Source of the DNA: JASSUD01 sp031963005
GTDB lineage: Bacteria; Pseudomonadota; Gammaproteobacteria; Burkholderiales; Burkholderiaceae
NCBI GenBank assembly: GCA_031963005.1
Contig: JASSUL010000008.1
Span: 36,076-100,075, forward strand
Length of the DNA stretch: 64,000 nucleotides
Direction: 5' to 3'
Shown here: positions 26,883-36,037 of the stretch, piece after piece
Numbering within the stretch: the first letter of the stretch is position 1
Layout: every line of letters begins with the position of its first letter
Translations under genes and position numbers: made by a program
The notes under the pieces: model-generated
Databases searched by the model: none
Told to the model about the DNA's origin: nothing
The model's input: only the letters and a program-made list of their open reading frames with translations

Positions 26883-28619
26883 ATGAGCCAGACGATAGAA
26901 ATCAAAGTGCCGGATATTGGCGATTACCAGAATGTGCCTGTGATTGACATATTGGTTGCGCCTGGGGACTCCATCACCACGGACCAATCTTTAATCACGC
27001 TGGAATCGGATAAAGCGACGATTGATATTCCTAGCCCTTGTGCCGGAACGTTGCAGAAAATCACCGTGAAGTCGGGAGATACCGTGTCAGAGGGCTCGGT
27101 TATTGCCGTGCTAGAGTTACTGCAGGCGGATGCTCCTGCTCCCGTGGAAGGGCAAGCGGCTAAAGAATCCAGTACGCAACAGACAGAGGCATCGTCGGCT
27201 TCCTCTGCCGTGCCTGCACCGGAAAAAGCACATGCCGTGCCAGAAGCCCCCACTGCAGCGTCTGAGCAGCAGGCTTCCTCGCCTTCGATGGGCCAGTCCA
27301 ACCAAGCCGTAGAAGTCAAAGTGCCCGATATTGGCGACTACCAGAATGTGCCTGTAGTCGATGTATTAGTCGCGGTCGGAGATCAAGTGGCAGCAGACCA
27401 ATCGTTGGTCACACTGGAATCCGACAAAGCCACCATTGATATTCCTAGTCCTTTTGCTGGGATTGTGCAGAAAATCACGGTGAAGTCTGGGGATACCGTA
27501 TCCGAAGGCTCGGTTATTGTCATACTGGAGACTGCACAAACACCCGCACAGCCTTCAAAAGAGGCGACGCTCTCGAGCGGGGTGGGTACGACATCGGTAC
27601 TTACTCAGACGGTATCGAATGCAGCAAGTTCCTCGGCTCAACCCCCTACTTCAACGCAAACCAGTACGCAAACTAGCGCCTCAGCAGTTATATCCGGTAC
27701 CACTATAGCGAAACATGCTAGCCCTTCTATACGTAAATTTGCTAGAGAGTTAGGCGTAGAGATAGATCGTGTGGTAGGCACAGGCCCGAAAGGACGCGTG
27801 CAGCGTGAAGACGTGATCGCCTATAACCGGCAAATGCTGAGTAATATGCAAAGCAAAGGTACGGCAGGAAACACAGAGGGCTTGACCGTCTTACCTTGGC
27901 CTGAAGTCGATTTCTCCAAATGGGGCGCTGTCGAGGCCAAACCACTCTCACGCATCAAAAAACTCTCCGGCGCTAATCTGCACCGTAATTGGGTCATGAT
28001 TCCCCATGTGACCAATCAAGAGGACGCGGATATCACTGAATTAGAGGATTTCCGCTTACAGTTGAATCGAGAGCATCAAAAAACCGGGCAAAAAGCGACC
28101 TTATTGGCGTTTTTACTTAAAGCCTGTGTTGCTGCACTCAAAGCTTTCCCAGAATTTAATGCGAGCTTGGATGGGGAGAATTTAGTCTATAAACAGTACT
28201 ATCACCTCGGTTTTGCCGCAGATACCCCCAATGGCCTTATGGTTCCTGTGATCAAAAATGCCGATCAGAAAGGGGTTATGCAGCTAGCGCAGGAAACTGC
28301 AGAGCTTGCAGGCCTTGCACGCGCAGGCAAATTAAAGCCTGAGCAAATGCAAGGCGGGTGCTTTTCTATTTCTTCATTGGGAGGCATAGGAGGCACAGGC
28401 TTTACGCCGATTATCAATGCGCCTGAAGTCGCTATTTTGGGAGTCAGCCGTGGTGTGATGCGCGCGGTATGGAATGCCGAACAGCAGCAATTTACACCTC
28501 GCCTGATCGTACCGCTCTCTTTATCCTATGATCATCGCGTGATCGACGGAGCGCAAGCGGCACGCTTTAATGCCTATTTAGCGCAATTACTAGCAGATTT
28601 CCGGCGCGTATTACTGTAA
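26883..28619 (+). CDS. aceF: Pyruvate dehydrogenase E2, dihydrolipoamide acetyltransferase
   Basis: The 578-residue E2 has two lipoyl domains with modified lysines at 44 and 182, each in ESDKATIDIPSP, joined by Ala/Pro/Ser linkers. A peripheral subunit-binding domain (SPSIRKFARELGVEIDRVVG, near 280) and the catalytic domain follow, the latter with SYDHRVIDGAQAARF near the C-terminus, where the histidine and aspartate are catalytic. The two lipoyl units are almost the same sequence, so they probably arose by, or are homogenised through, internal duplication. Betaproteobacterial E2 commonly has two such domains. The usual lpd gene is not downstream: a terminator and ruvA follow instead. Confidence 0.97.
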   Translation: MSQTIEIKVPDIGDYQNVPVIDILVAPGDSITTDQSLITLESDKATIDIPSPCAGTLQKITVKSGDTVSEGSVIAVLELLQADAPAPVEGQAAKESSTQQTEASSASSAVPAPEKAHAVPEAPTAASEQQASSPSMGQSNQAVEVKVPDIGDYQNVPVVDVLVAVGDQVAADQSLVTLESDKATIDIPSPFAGIVQKITVKSGDTVSEGSVIVILETAQTPAQPSKEATLSSGVGTTSVLTQTVSNAASSSAQPPTSTQTSTQTSASAVISGTTIAKHASPSIRKFARELGVEIDRVVGTGPKGRVQREDVIAYNRQMLSNMQSKGTAGNTEGLTVLPWPEVDFSKWGAVEAKPLSRIKKLSGANLHRNWVMIPHVTNQEDADITELEDFRLQLNREHQKTGQKATLLAFLLKACVAALKAFPEFNASLDGENLVYKQYYHLGFAADTPNGLMVPVIKNADQKGVMQLAQETAELAGLARAGKLKPEQMQGGCFSISSLGGIGGTGFTPIINAPEVAILGVSRGVMRAVWNAEQQQFTPRLIVPLSLSYDHRVIDGAQAARFNAYLAQLLADFRRVLL

Positions 28620-28626
28620 GCACAAT

Positions 28627-28659
28627 GCGTCACCTCACAAGAGGTGGCGCGTTTTTTTT
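28627..28659 (+). terminator. Terminator of aceF
   Basis: The stem GCGTCACCTC / GAGGTGGCGC, with an ACAA loop and one mismatch, is followed by eight T. It begins eight bases after the aceF stop. Confidence 0.9.
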
Positions 28660-28718
28660 GATAGAGCACCCCAATAGGTTTTGCATACGGCCTTTTTTTG
28701 AGTGAGGGAGTTCCCATT

Positions 28719-29297
28719 ATGATTGGCCGTATTGCAGGCACACTGCTTGAAAAAAGCCCGTCTTTTGTATTGATAGATTGCCATGGGGTAGGGTATGAAA
28801 TTTGGATCCCCATGAGCACTTTTCACCAGCTTCCTGCAGCGGGTGAGGTGACGATATTGCTCACGCATTTATTAGTTCGAGAAGATGCGCACTTGCTATA
28901 TGGCTTCGCCACCGTAGAGGAGCGTGCAACTTTTGTCAAAATGCTGAAGGTGAGCGGATTAGGTGCACGCACCGCGCTGGCTATTTTGTCAGGCCTGAGT
29001 GTCCATGAGCTCACGCAAGCGGTGCTTTTGCAAGATGCTTCTCGCCTAACCCGTATTCCCGGAATCGGGAAAAAGACCGCTGAGCGTCTTTTATTAGAGC
29101 TGAAAGGCAAATTGAAAGAGACGCAGCCCCATTCGATGGCTAATGCAGCGGCAAATCATACTCAGGATATTTTTGAGGCCTTGCAGGCCTTGGGATATTC
29201 AGAAAAAGAAGCCTTACAGACTACCCGAGGATTGCCAGAAGGAATTTCTGTATCAGAAGGGATAAAACAAGCTCTCAAAACACTCCTAAAAGCTTAA
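28719..29297 (+). CDS. ruvA: Holliday junction branch migration protein RuvA
   Basis: The 192-residue protein has an OB-fold N-terminus (MIGRIAGTLLEKSPSFVLID), two helix-hairpin-helix motifs including SRLTRIPGIGKKTAERL, and a C-terminal domain III that contacts RuvB. I start at the ATG at 28719; a TTG seven codons upstream is less likely. ruvB follows, but ruvC, normally upstream in Burkholderia, is absent here: aceF lies upstream. Confidence 0.96.
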   Translation: MIGRIAGTLLEKSPSFVLIDCHGVGYEIWIPMSTFHQLPAAGEVTILLTHLLVREDAHLLYGFATVEERATFVKMLKVSGLGARTALAILSGLSVHELTQAVLLQDASRLTRIPGIGKKTAERLLLELKGKLKETQPHSMANAAANHTQDIFEALQALGYSEKEALQTTRGLPEGISVSEGIKQALKTLLKA

Positions 29298-29372
29298 AGT
29301 CTGTTGAGTCTCTCCCGAAAGAGTTCCTCTTGTGTTTCTTCTTTTCCATTAGTCCTTAGCCTTGAGCCATCA

Positions 29373-30404
29373 ATGATAGAAACCGATACGCTCAGCAGCG
29401 ATAATCAACGCTTAATTGCTCCCCAGACGGCCTCTTTACAAGAAACGGCATTTGAAAATACATTACGTCCACGGCAACTGAGCGATTATATTGGCCAGAA
29501 AAAAGTCTGCAATCAGCTACAGATTTTTATTGAAGCAGCGCAAAAGCGCGGTGAAGCCTTGGATCATGTTTTGCTTTTTGGTCCTCCAGGTTTAGGGAAA
29601 ACTACACTTGCCCATATTATTGCGCGCGAAATGGGAGTAAATTTACGTCAGACCTCCGGGCCTATTTTAGAACGTGCGGGTGATCTTGCCGCACTATTAA
29701 CCAACCTAGATGCGCATGACGTTCTTTTTATTGATGAAATTCACCGGCTATCTCCCGTCATTGAAGAGGTACTGTATCCCGCACTAGAAGATTATCAAAT
29801 CGATATTTTGATTGGTGAAGGGCCTTCTGCGCGCAGCGTGAAGTTGGATCTCAAACCTTTCACATTAGTGGGAGCAACGACTCGCGCAGGCATGTTAACT
29901 AACCCTTTACGAGATCGGTTTGGTATTGTAGGGCGATTAGAATTTTACGATATACCTGATTTAGCCACAATTATTGGACGATCAGCGCATCTATTAAAGG
30001 TGGAGGTAGATGAAAAAGGTGCCTTTGAAATTGCAACACGCGCTCGTGGTACCCCTCGTATTGCCAATCGTTTATTACGGCGAGTAAGGGATTATGCACA
30101 AGTGAAAATGCCCGGCAAACAAATTACCGCGCAGATTGCCGATGCAGCACTGACGTTATTAGATGTAGATTCGGCAGGTTTTGATCTGATGGACCGTAAG
30201 CTATTGGAAGCCATTATTCACAAATTTAATGGTGGCCCAGTAGGTGTTGATAATCTTGCTGCCGCCATTGGTGAAGAACGCGATACGATTGAAGATGTTC
30301 TCGAACCCTACTTAATTCAACAGGGTTTTTTGCAGCGAACCGCGCGGGGAAGGATAGCAACGCCTCAAGCTTACCTCCACCTTGGAGTGGAAAGTGCGAT
30401 TTGA
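29373..30404 (+). CDS. ruvB: Holliday junction DNA helicase RuvB
   Basis: The 343-residue AAA+ motor has Walker A GPPGLGKTT, Walker B in FIDEIHRL, sensor segment GATTRAGMLTNPLRDRFG and a C-terminal winged helix (DTIEDVLEPYLIQQGFLQRT). It drives branch migration with RuvA. The start at 29373 (MIETDTL) matches Burkholderia RuvB, which begins MIETD; the frame from 29304 would add 23 residues and nearly abut ruvA. Confidence 0.97.
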   Translation: MIETDTLSSDNQRLIAPQTASLQETAFENTLRPRQLSDYIGQKKVCNQLQIFIEAAQKRGEALDHVLLFGPPGLGKTTLAHIIAREMGVNLRQTSGPILERAGDLAALLTNLDAHDVLFIDEIHRLSPVIEEVLYPALEDYQIDILIGEGPSARSVKLDLKPFTLVGATTRAGMLTNPLRDRFGIVGRLEFYDIPDLATIIGRSAHLLKVEVDEKGAFEIATRARGTPRIANRLLRRVRDYAQVKMPGKQITAQIADAALTLLDVDSAGFDLMDRKLLEAIIHKFNGGPVGVDNLAAAIGEERDTIEDVLEPYLIQQGFLQRTARGRIATPQAYLHLGVESAI

Positions 30405-30451
30405 GAACGTGCTATGTTTCCCTCTAACAAGAAGTATAAAGGAGCGAAGCT

Positions 30452-30652
30452 ATGCAGACACATTTAGCAACTACACAATTGTCTTCAAAAGGGCAGGTGG
30501 TTATACCCGGTTCTGTGAGGAAAGGTTTAGAACTAGCAATAGGTGATCAATTTGCAGTTTTTGCTAGGGGGAAAGTCATTATTCTAAAAAAAATAGAAAT
30601 TGATGCGCATACGATGGATCAGCTAGATGCATTTATCAAAGAGATCAATTAG
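30452..30652 (+). CDS. Orphan AbrB/MazE-type DNA-binding protein
   Basis: The 66-residue protein carries a SpoVT-AbrB swapped-hairpin domain at about 8-50, with the family motif LSSKGQVVIPGSVRKGL. Such proteins are usually antitoxins or small regulators that bind their own promoter as dimers. No toxin gene sits next to it: ruvB is upstream, and downstream is a terminator, then an ankyrin gene. It has a good AAGGAG site. It may be the remains of a toxin-antitoxin pair or an independent regulator. Confidence 0.8.
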   Translation: MQTHLATTQLSSKGQVVIPGSVRKGLELAIGDQFAVFARGKVIILKKIEIDAHTMDQLDAFIKEIN

Positions 30653-30676
30653 CGATTGATTCAGAGCATTTCAAAT

Positions 30677-30719
30677 GGGCTTTCATTCGCCTCAACGCAA
30701 GTTGAGAGGGTGAAAGCCC
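30677..30719 (+). terminator. Terminator after the AbrB-like gene
   Basis: The outer stem GGGCTTTCA / TGAAAGCCC and inner stem CTCAAC / GTTGAG form a long hairpin followed by a T-rich tail (TTCTAATTTTATT). Confidence 0.7.
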
Positions 30720-30836
30720 TTCTAATTTTATTGTCATAACTGCTTCAAAATAAATTAGAATATTCTTAAAATTTTTTAAGAAAAACTAAGCAAGCAAAAA
30801 AGCAATGCCACTACTATTATTTAGGAAAACATAGAC

Positions 30837-32132
30837 ATGTCATGGATGTCAGGATCTTTATCTACTTTCTCTTCGAGGACCTCCTTAAGCTCCTATCCCT
30901 CCTCGTTTATGACCTGCCCACGCGAGCAGCATGTGTATGATTCAAATGCAAATGGTGAACGTGAGCCTACGCAGCTTCCTGAAAATCAATTTCAAGAAAG
31001 AGCACGCTTTGACAAACCGCGTAGTGCTAAGGAATCACATGGTACTGAGCAACTTAGAAGCATTGCAAATAAACGATTGCCAGGAGGCAAAACTAGGTTG
31101 CATTCGGCCGTCATAGATGGCGACATATTCATGGTAAAAATTTGGGTGAATAATGAAGCAACTCTGAATCTGCCAGATGATAAAGGCGCAACCCCGTTAC
31201 AACTGGCTACGAAACATGGTTATGTTGAAATAGTCAAAATATTGGTTCAAGCTTATATAGAGAAAGGGCAAAAGACCTCGCTTGACCAAGAAAGTCATGC
31301 TCTATGGAGGCTCGCCATTGAGTGCGGCAATGAAGCAATTATGGGGATCTTTAAAGAAGCCAGTGTGGATATCAACTATCAAGATTCAAAAAAGAACACT
31401 TTGCTGCATATTGCCGCAGAGAGCGAGGATCTTGCATTGGTTAAAGGTTTGCTTGAGAATGGGGCAGACCAGGCTATACGGAACGGGGAGCACAGTACCG
31501 CGTTGCATATAGCGACTTTGTTATATGACTGTCCCGACGTAGTAGAGGCGTTGCTTGCTGGGGAAAATGCAGAAAAAATAATCAACCTGCCAGATCAAGA
31601 TCAAGCGATGGCCTTGCATAATGCAGTGGTGCTCGGCTTTAGCCGAGTGTGCAAACTCTTAATTGAAAAAGGGGCAGAAAAAAACGCGCGGGATTTGAAT
31701 GGCAGAACGCCGATAATGATGGCTACGCAATATGGTCGCATTGGAGTAGTCAGAATGCTCGCTGATGCTCATGCAGAGGTCGATTTAAAAAATCCACAGT
31801 TGATAACTGCTATAGCCGTGCTCAAAAAAAATCAAAAAGTTAATAAAAACGTTCAAAATACTAAAAGAATACTCGAGATCTTAGAAAAGGCAGATGCTGA
31901 GCAACGCGCAAATACAAGCTTGTCCGAGCAGTCAGCAAAAATTCCACAGGCTATGGCCTCTATAGCCAATATAGTGAAGCCAATGCGCGCTGTGCAAGCT
32001 GCCGCCCATAAATCGCATCAAGCCGCGGCTGAGACGAAAAGCAAATTTAAATCTCTATCCTTAATAAAAACTCTATTGGAAAAAGCGCAAGTATGGTGGA
32101 CCTATGTGCAAGAGCGGTGCTCGTTTATTTAG
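30837..32132 (+). CDS. Ankyrin-repeat protein, probable host-targeted effector
   Basis: The 431-residue protein has a serine-rich N-terminus (1-30), an acidic linker and about seven ankyrin repeats between residues 85 and 330. Examples are KTRLHSAVIDGDIFMVKIWV, ATPLQLATKHGYVEIVKILV, NTLLHIAAESEDLALVKGLL and RTPIMMATQYGRIGVVRMLA. An Ala/Gln-rich helical tail follows. Ankyrin domains bind proteins; in intracellular bacteria they are often secreted effectors. I find no F-box here and no signal peptide. It is an isolated gene, separated from hisA by a repeat-filled gap. Confidence 0.85.
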   Translation: MSWMSGSLSTFSSRTSLSSYPSSFMTCPREQHVYDSNANGEREPTQLPENQFQERARFDKPRSAKESHGTEQLRSIANKRLPGGKTRLHSAVIDGDIFMVKIWVNNEATLNLPDDKGATPLQLATKHGYVEIVKILVQAYIEKGQKTSLDQESHALWRLAIECGNEAIMGIFKEASVDINYQDSKKNTLLHIAAESEDLALVKGLLENGADQAIRNGEHSTALHIATLLYDCPDVVEALLAGENAEKIINLPDQDQAMALHNAVVLGFSRVCKLLIEKGAEKNARDLNGRTPIMMATQYGRIGVVRMLADAHAEVDLKNPQLITAIAVLKKNQKVNKNVQNTKRILEILEKADAEQRANTSLSEQSAKIPQAMASIANIVKPMRAVQAAAHKSHQAAAETKSKFKSLSLIKTLLEKAQVWWTYVQERCSFI

Positions 32133-32160
32133 ATATATTTTAAATCCAGACCGTGGTCAT

Positions 32161-32309
32161 CATGTTGGGGTTCCGTATTTAATTCAATTTGTCACCACCA
32201 AGCTACGGTCCTTTGCCTTTTCTTGTGGTGGATGGACTTTGATGAATCCCTTTCACCTACCCATTTTGGTAGGTTGGTGGTGACGAAGGAACCCCAACAT
32301 GTGTACCAC
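32161..32309. repeat. Inverted-repeat element, copy A
   Basis: CATGTTGGGGTTCC at the left and GGAACCCCAACATG at the right are exact complements. Just inside them GTCACCACCAA pairs with TTGGTGGTGAC, and there is an inner CCTACC/GGTAGG hairpin. The same sequence family forms the inverted repeat at 48575-48710. It sits between the ankyrin gene and hisA. There is no coding capacity. Confidence 0.75.
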
Positions 32310-32381
32310 CTACTTCTAATCTTTGCGCTCTACTGATCTATAACTCACTTTTCTACAAGCTGCGTAACATCGGTTATGAAT

Positions 32382-33167
32382 TTAAAATATATCGGCATAG
32401 TGCTGCGCGGCGCTGAAATCCAATGCCCCAGAATAAATTGCTTTGCCGCAAATCACCCCTTGGATATGGGGTATATGCTTGCGAGCATGGGTATGATCGC
32501 TTGGTGGGGTGTGGCGCATATTTTTTTGTAGCATGCATAAGGCCTGAATATCGCCTAAGCCGGCTACTCCGCCGCTGGCGATGACGGGCATATTAATCGA
32601 TTGTGCGAGCCGTTCGGTTGCCGGTAAATTGAGGCCTTGTAACATTCCATCGCGACTGATATCGGTATAGATAATCGCGGCGCACCCTACATCTTCTAGT
32701 TCGCGGGCTAGATCGATCACCGTGCGGTGCGTAACATGACTCCATCCAGAGGTCGCCACCATCCCCTCTTTGGCATCGACTCCCAGAATAATATGTCCAC
32801 TAAATATACGGCACGCTGTTTTAAAAAATTCCGGATCCTGAACCGCAACCGTACCTAGAATAATATAAGACAGCCCTTCATTGAGATATTGCTCAATCGT
32901 TGCTAAGTCTCGTATTCCTCCTCCCAGTTGTATGGGCACTGAACCTGCCGTTGCACGTATGATGGCGCGTATGGCTTCTCTATTTTGAGGTGTTCCCGCA
33001 AAAGCGCCATCTAGATCTACAAGGTGTATGCGTCGTGCGCCGCATTCCACCCAATGTCGGGCCATCGCTGCAGGGTCTTCTGAAAAAACGGTGGCGCGTT
33101 GCATATCGCCTTGTTGCAGACGAACGCATTGACCTTCTTTAAGATCGATGGCAGGAATAAGCAGCAT
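32382..33167 (-). CDS. hisA: ProFAR isomerase HisA
   Basis: The 261-residue (beta/alpha)8 barrel opens ProFAR to PRFAR in histidine synthesis. It has the N-terminal catalytic aspartate in IPAIDLKEGQCVRL and the second one in YTDISRDGMLQG, with phosphate loops QLGGGIRD and VIASGGVAG. It carries a short extra loop near 215-232. It lies 66 bases after hisH, but hisF, hisI and hisE, usually next, are missing: repeats and an ankyrin gene follow. Confidence 0.96.
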   Translation of the reverse strand: MLLIPAIDLKEGQCVRLQQGDMQRATVFSEDPAAMARHWVECGARRIHLVDLDGAFAGTPQNREAIRAIIRATAGSVPIQLGGGIRDLATIEQYLNEGLSYIILGTVAVQDPEFFKTACRIFSGHIILGVDAKEGMVATSGWSHVTHRTVIDLARELEDVGCAAIIYTDISRDGMLQGLNLPATERLAQSINMPVIASGGVAGLGDIQALCMLQKNMRHTPPSDHTHARKHIPHIQGVICGKAIYSGALDFSAAQHYADIF

Positions 33168-33233
33168 AGGGAGTGAAAAAATAAAAGTGAAAACAGAATA
33201 TCGGAAACGAGAAAAAGAGCAAAAAGGCCATGC

Positions 33234-33878
33234 TTAAGGGGACCAATGTGCAAAATTGCGGCAAAGTTGCAGCCCTGCTTGCGCGCTTTTTTCTGGATGG
33301 AATTGCGTGGCGAAAAGGTTTTCGTGGGTAATGGCGCTAGCAAACGGCAAGCCATATACCGTTTGACCTGCGATACACATCGGATCTGTAGGGCATACGT
33401 AAAAACTATGCACAAAATAAAAAAAACTTTCTGAGGCAATATCGTTCCAAAGCGGATGCCTCGCTGTGGTCTGCTTCACTCGGTTCCAGCCCATATGGGG
33501 CACTTTAAAGCGCGATCCATCTTCTTGGGTATGCCCTTGTAGATCAAAGCGCACACTATGCCCTGCGAGTAAACCCAGCCCAGATGTATTCCCTTCTTCA
33601 CTATGTTCGAAAAGTAATTGTTGCCCTATACAAATGCCCAATAAGGGCTTCGTGCGTGCAGCCTCAAGCACCGCATCCAAAAGGCCAGAATGATGGAGTG
33701 CATGCATACAATCCGGCATTGCGCCTTGGCCAGGTAAAACAATACGATCGGCTGCGCGCAGCGCCTTAGCTTGTGTGACCAGTTCAACGCGAGCTTCAGG
33801 CACAGCATGCATAAAAGCCTGGGCTACGGAATGTAAATTGCCCATTCCGTAATCGACAATAGCAATGGAAAGTGTCAT
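33234..33878 (-). CDS. hisH: Imidazole glycerol phosphate synthase glutaminase subunit HisH
   Basis: This 214-residue class I glutamine amidotransferase has the oxyanion strand near PGQGAMPD, nucleophile Cys83 in GICIGQQLLF, and the catalytic His and Glu in QFHPEKS. It delivers ammonia to HisF, which is not in the window. Its ATG overlaps the pepP TGA by four bases, so it is co-transcribed with pepP, an unusual partnership that suggests rearrangement of the his operon. Confidence 0.96.
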   Translation of the reverse strand: MTLSIAIVDYGMGNLHSVAQAFMHAVPEARVELVTQAKALRAADRIVLPGQGAMPDCMHALHHSGLLDAVLEAARTKPLLGICIGQQLLFEHSEEGNTSGLGLLAGHSVRFDLQGHTQEDGSRFKVPHMGWNRVKQTTARHPLWNDIASESFFYFVHSFYVCPTDPMCIAGQTVYGLPFASAITHENLFATQFHPEKSAQAGLQLCRNFAHWSP

Positions 33879-35281
33879 CGATGGCTTCCTACCAGTTTTT
33901 CAATGTCTGCCACAGCAACGGGAACATCTCGGCTTAGGAGTTCGCAGCCCTGTTCGGTCACCACGACATCATCTTCGATACGAATACCGATATTCCAGTA
34001 TTCATCGGAGACATCTGCCGCAGGGCGAATATAGAGGCCAGGCTCTATCGTGAGTACCCTATTTGCTTCCAAGCGTATCCAAGGATATTGGTTATCTTTA
34101 CCTTTGGGCGCTTGAAGATCGCGATATAAACCGCAATCATGCACATCTAGGCCCAGCCAGTGGCTGGTGCGGTGCATATAGAAGCGTTTGTAGGATTCTT
34201 GTTCCAGGATATCTTCTAAAGTACCGTATTTGTCTGCAGGCAGCAGGCCGGTATCGCGTAGTCCTTGTGCGAGTATGCGCACAGCGGCCTCATGCGGTTC
34301 ATTAAAGTGGGCATCAGGGCGGGTGGCGTCGATAGCAGCTTTTTGCGCTGCTAGCACGATTTCATAGAGGGTGCGCTGAGGTTTAGAAAAGCGGCCATTC
34401 ACAGGGAAAGTACGGGTGATATCTGCCGCGTAGCCATCTAATTCACAAGCGGCATCAATGAGCACCAGATCTCCATTGCGTGCCTTTGCTGTGCCTGCAA
34501 GATGGTGTAGTGTGCATGCATTGGGGCCGGCAGCCACGATGCTGGAGTAAGCAGGGAATTGGCTACCCTGTCGCCGGAAGGCATATAACAGCTCTGCTTC
34601 GAGTTCGTATTCGCATATGCCTGGATAGCAATTTTGCATTGCGCGCAGATGCCCATCTGCCGAAATGCGTGCGGCACGGCGCATGATATCGATCTCATGC
34701 GGTTGTTTGATGGCGCGCATGGGATCTAGCAGGGCAGTGAGATCGTACACCGTTGGGGGAGCTCGGCGCCCGTCCCGATTTTTTTGTGCAGCAGCCGTGA
34801 TCCAACGGCGTATTTGCGTATCTAATTGGATATTCTGCCCAAACGCATAGCATATGGCTGGCGCCTTTGCGAATAGGGCTGCCATATGGTGATCAAGGTC
34901 TTCGATGGCATAAGCTTGATCTACACCTAATGCATTGCGCGCTGCTTGAGGGCCAAAGCGAAAACCGTCCCATATCTCCCGCTCTTCGTTTTTAGGACGG
35001 CAAAATAAGAGGCTGGAAGGCTCATCTTTCTCGGCATGGGCATCAAGAACCAACATCGCGTCAGGCTCAGTGAATCCCGTAAGGTAATAAAAATAGCTAT
35101 CTTGCCGATAGGGATATTCGGTATCGCGACTACGTATGTGCTCTGGCGCAGTAGGCAGCAGAGCAAGCGCTCCTTGACATAGCGTGCGTAGCATGTCCAG
35201 TACGTGTTGGCGGCGCGCTATGTAAATCTTGCGCATATCAGAAGGCGATAGGGGATTGTCGCACAGGGACTGGGCGTGCAT
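33875..35281 (-). CDS. pepP: Xaa-Pro aminopeptidase P
   Basis: The 468-residue pita-bread peptidase has an N-terminal AMP_N domain (about 15-150, with RQDSYFYYLTGFTEPDA) and an M24 catalytic domain. Metal ligands are visible in LIDAACELDGYAADITRTFP, in MHRTSHWLGLDVHDCG, and in the two late glutamates of VLTIEPGLY and GIRIEDDVVVT. It removes the N-terminal residue before proline. The start at 35281 has AAGGA upstream and lies 12 bases from the carbonic anhydrase stop, consistent with one operon. Confidence 0.95.
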   Translation of the reverse strand: MHAQSLCDNPLSPSDMRKIYIARRQHVLDMLRTLCQGALALLPTAPEHIRSRDTEYPYRQDSYFYYLTGFTEPDAMLVLDAHAEKDEPSSLLFCRPKNEEREIWDGFRFGPQAARNALGVDQAYAIEDLDHHMAALFAKAPAICYAFGQNIQLDTQIRRWITAAAQKNRDGRRAPPTVYDLTALLDPMRAIKQPHEIDIMRRAARISADGHLRAMQNCYPGICEYELEAELLYAFRRQGSQFPAYSSIVAAGPNACTLHHLAGTAKARNGDLVLIDAACELDGYAADITRTFPVNGRFSKPQRTLYEIVLAAQKAAIDATRPDAHFNEPHEAAVRILAQGLRDTGLLPADKYGTLEDILEQESYKRFYMHRTSHWLGLDVHDCGLYRDLQAPKGKDNQYPWIRLEANRVLTIEPGLYIRPAADVSDEYWNIGIRIEDDVVVTEQGCELLSRDVPVAVADIEKLVGSHR

Positions 35282-35293
35282 GGAAGAGGATCC

Positions 35294-35968
35294 TTAGCTG
35301 AGTTTTTCCATCTGTTTTTCCAAGCACAGCTTATAAGAGTGCTCCAAAGTCTCTGGCGAGGTCGCGTGTAAGCCTAAATCACGCAATCGGCCATCGTGTA
35401 CTCCATAGACCCAAGCATGCACATTTAAAGATTGGCCGCGTTGCCAGGCATCTTGCACAATAGTCGTACCGCATACGTGTACAGCTTGCTCGATGGCATT
35501 GAGTTCAACGAGGCAGGCGTGCCGAGCTTCTCCTTCCATGGTGCGCGCCAGCAAAGCCTGATGTTGGTCGCGTACATCTCGAACGTGCCGAAGCCAGTTA
35601 TCGGCAAGCCCGATGCGTTGATTCACGAGCGCGGCGCCTACACCTGAGCAGCCGTAATGACCAACGACCATGATATGGCGTATTTGGAGCACTTCTATCG
35701 CAAATTGAAGGACGGAGAGGCAATTTAAATCGGAATACACCACCACATTCGCAATATTACGATGCACAAATACTTCACCAGGCGGTAGGCCGGTAATTTG
35801 GTTCGCAGGTACGCGTGAATCCGAACAACCAATCCACAAGTATTCTGGTTTTTGCTGATCTTTTAGACGATCAAAAAAATGGGGATCTTCTGCTTGTACT
35901 TTTGCAACCCACTCTTGATTATTATCAAAGAGGTGCTGGAGTGAGTCATCATGTTTTTGGGAATTCAT
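35294..35968 (-). CDS. can: Beta-class carbonic anhydrase
   Basis: The 224-residue enzyme interconverts CO2 and bicarbonate. Zinc ligands are Cys48 (in WIGCSDSRVPA, with the Asp50/Arg52 dyad), His104 and Cys107 (in VVGHYGCSG). I choose the ATG at 35968 (MNSQKHDDSL), which fits the family start; an upstream ATG at 36004 would add 12 residues. It lies inside a minus-strand run with pepP downstream. Confidence 0.95.
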   Translation of the reverse strand: MNSQKHDDSLQHLFDNNQEWVAKVQAEDPHFFDRLKDQQKPEYLWIGCSDSRVPANQITGLPPGEVFVHRNIANVVVYSDLNCLSVLQFAIEVLQIRHIMVVGHYGCSGVGAALVNQRIGLADNWLRHVRDVRDQHQALLARTMEGEARHACLVELNAIEQAVHVCGTTIVQDAWQRGQSLNVHAWVYGVHDGRLRDLGLHATSPETLEHSYKLCLEKQMEKLS

Positions 35969-36037
35969 AAGTGATTTATATCCTGAACGGGGAGTGATAT
36001 TCAAACGCTTTTTAATGCGTGGATATTCAATGCTTAT

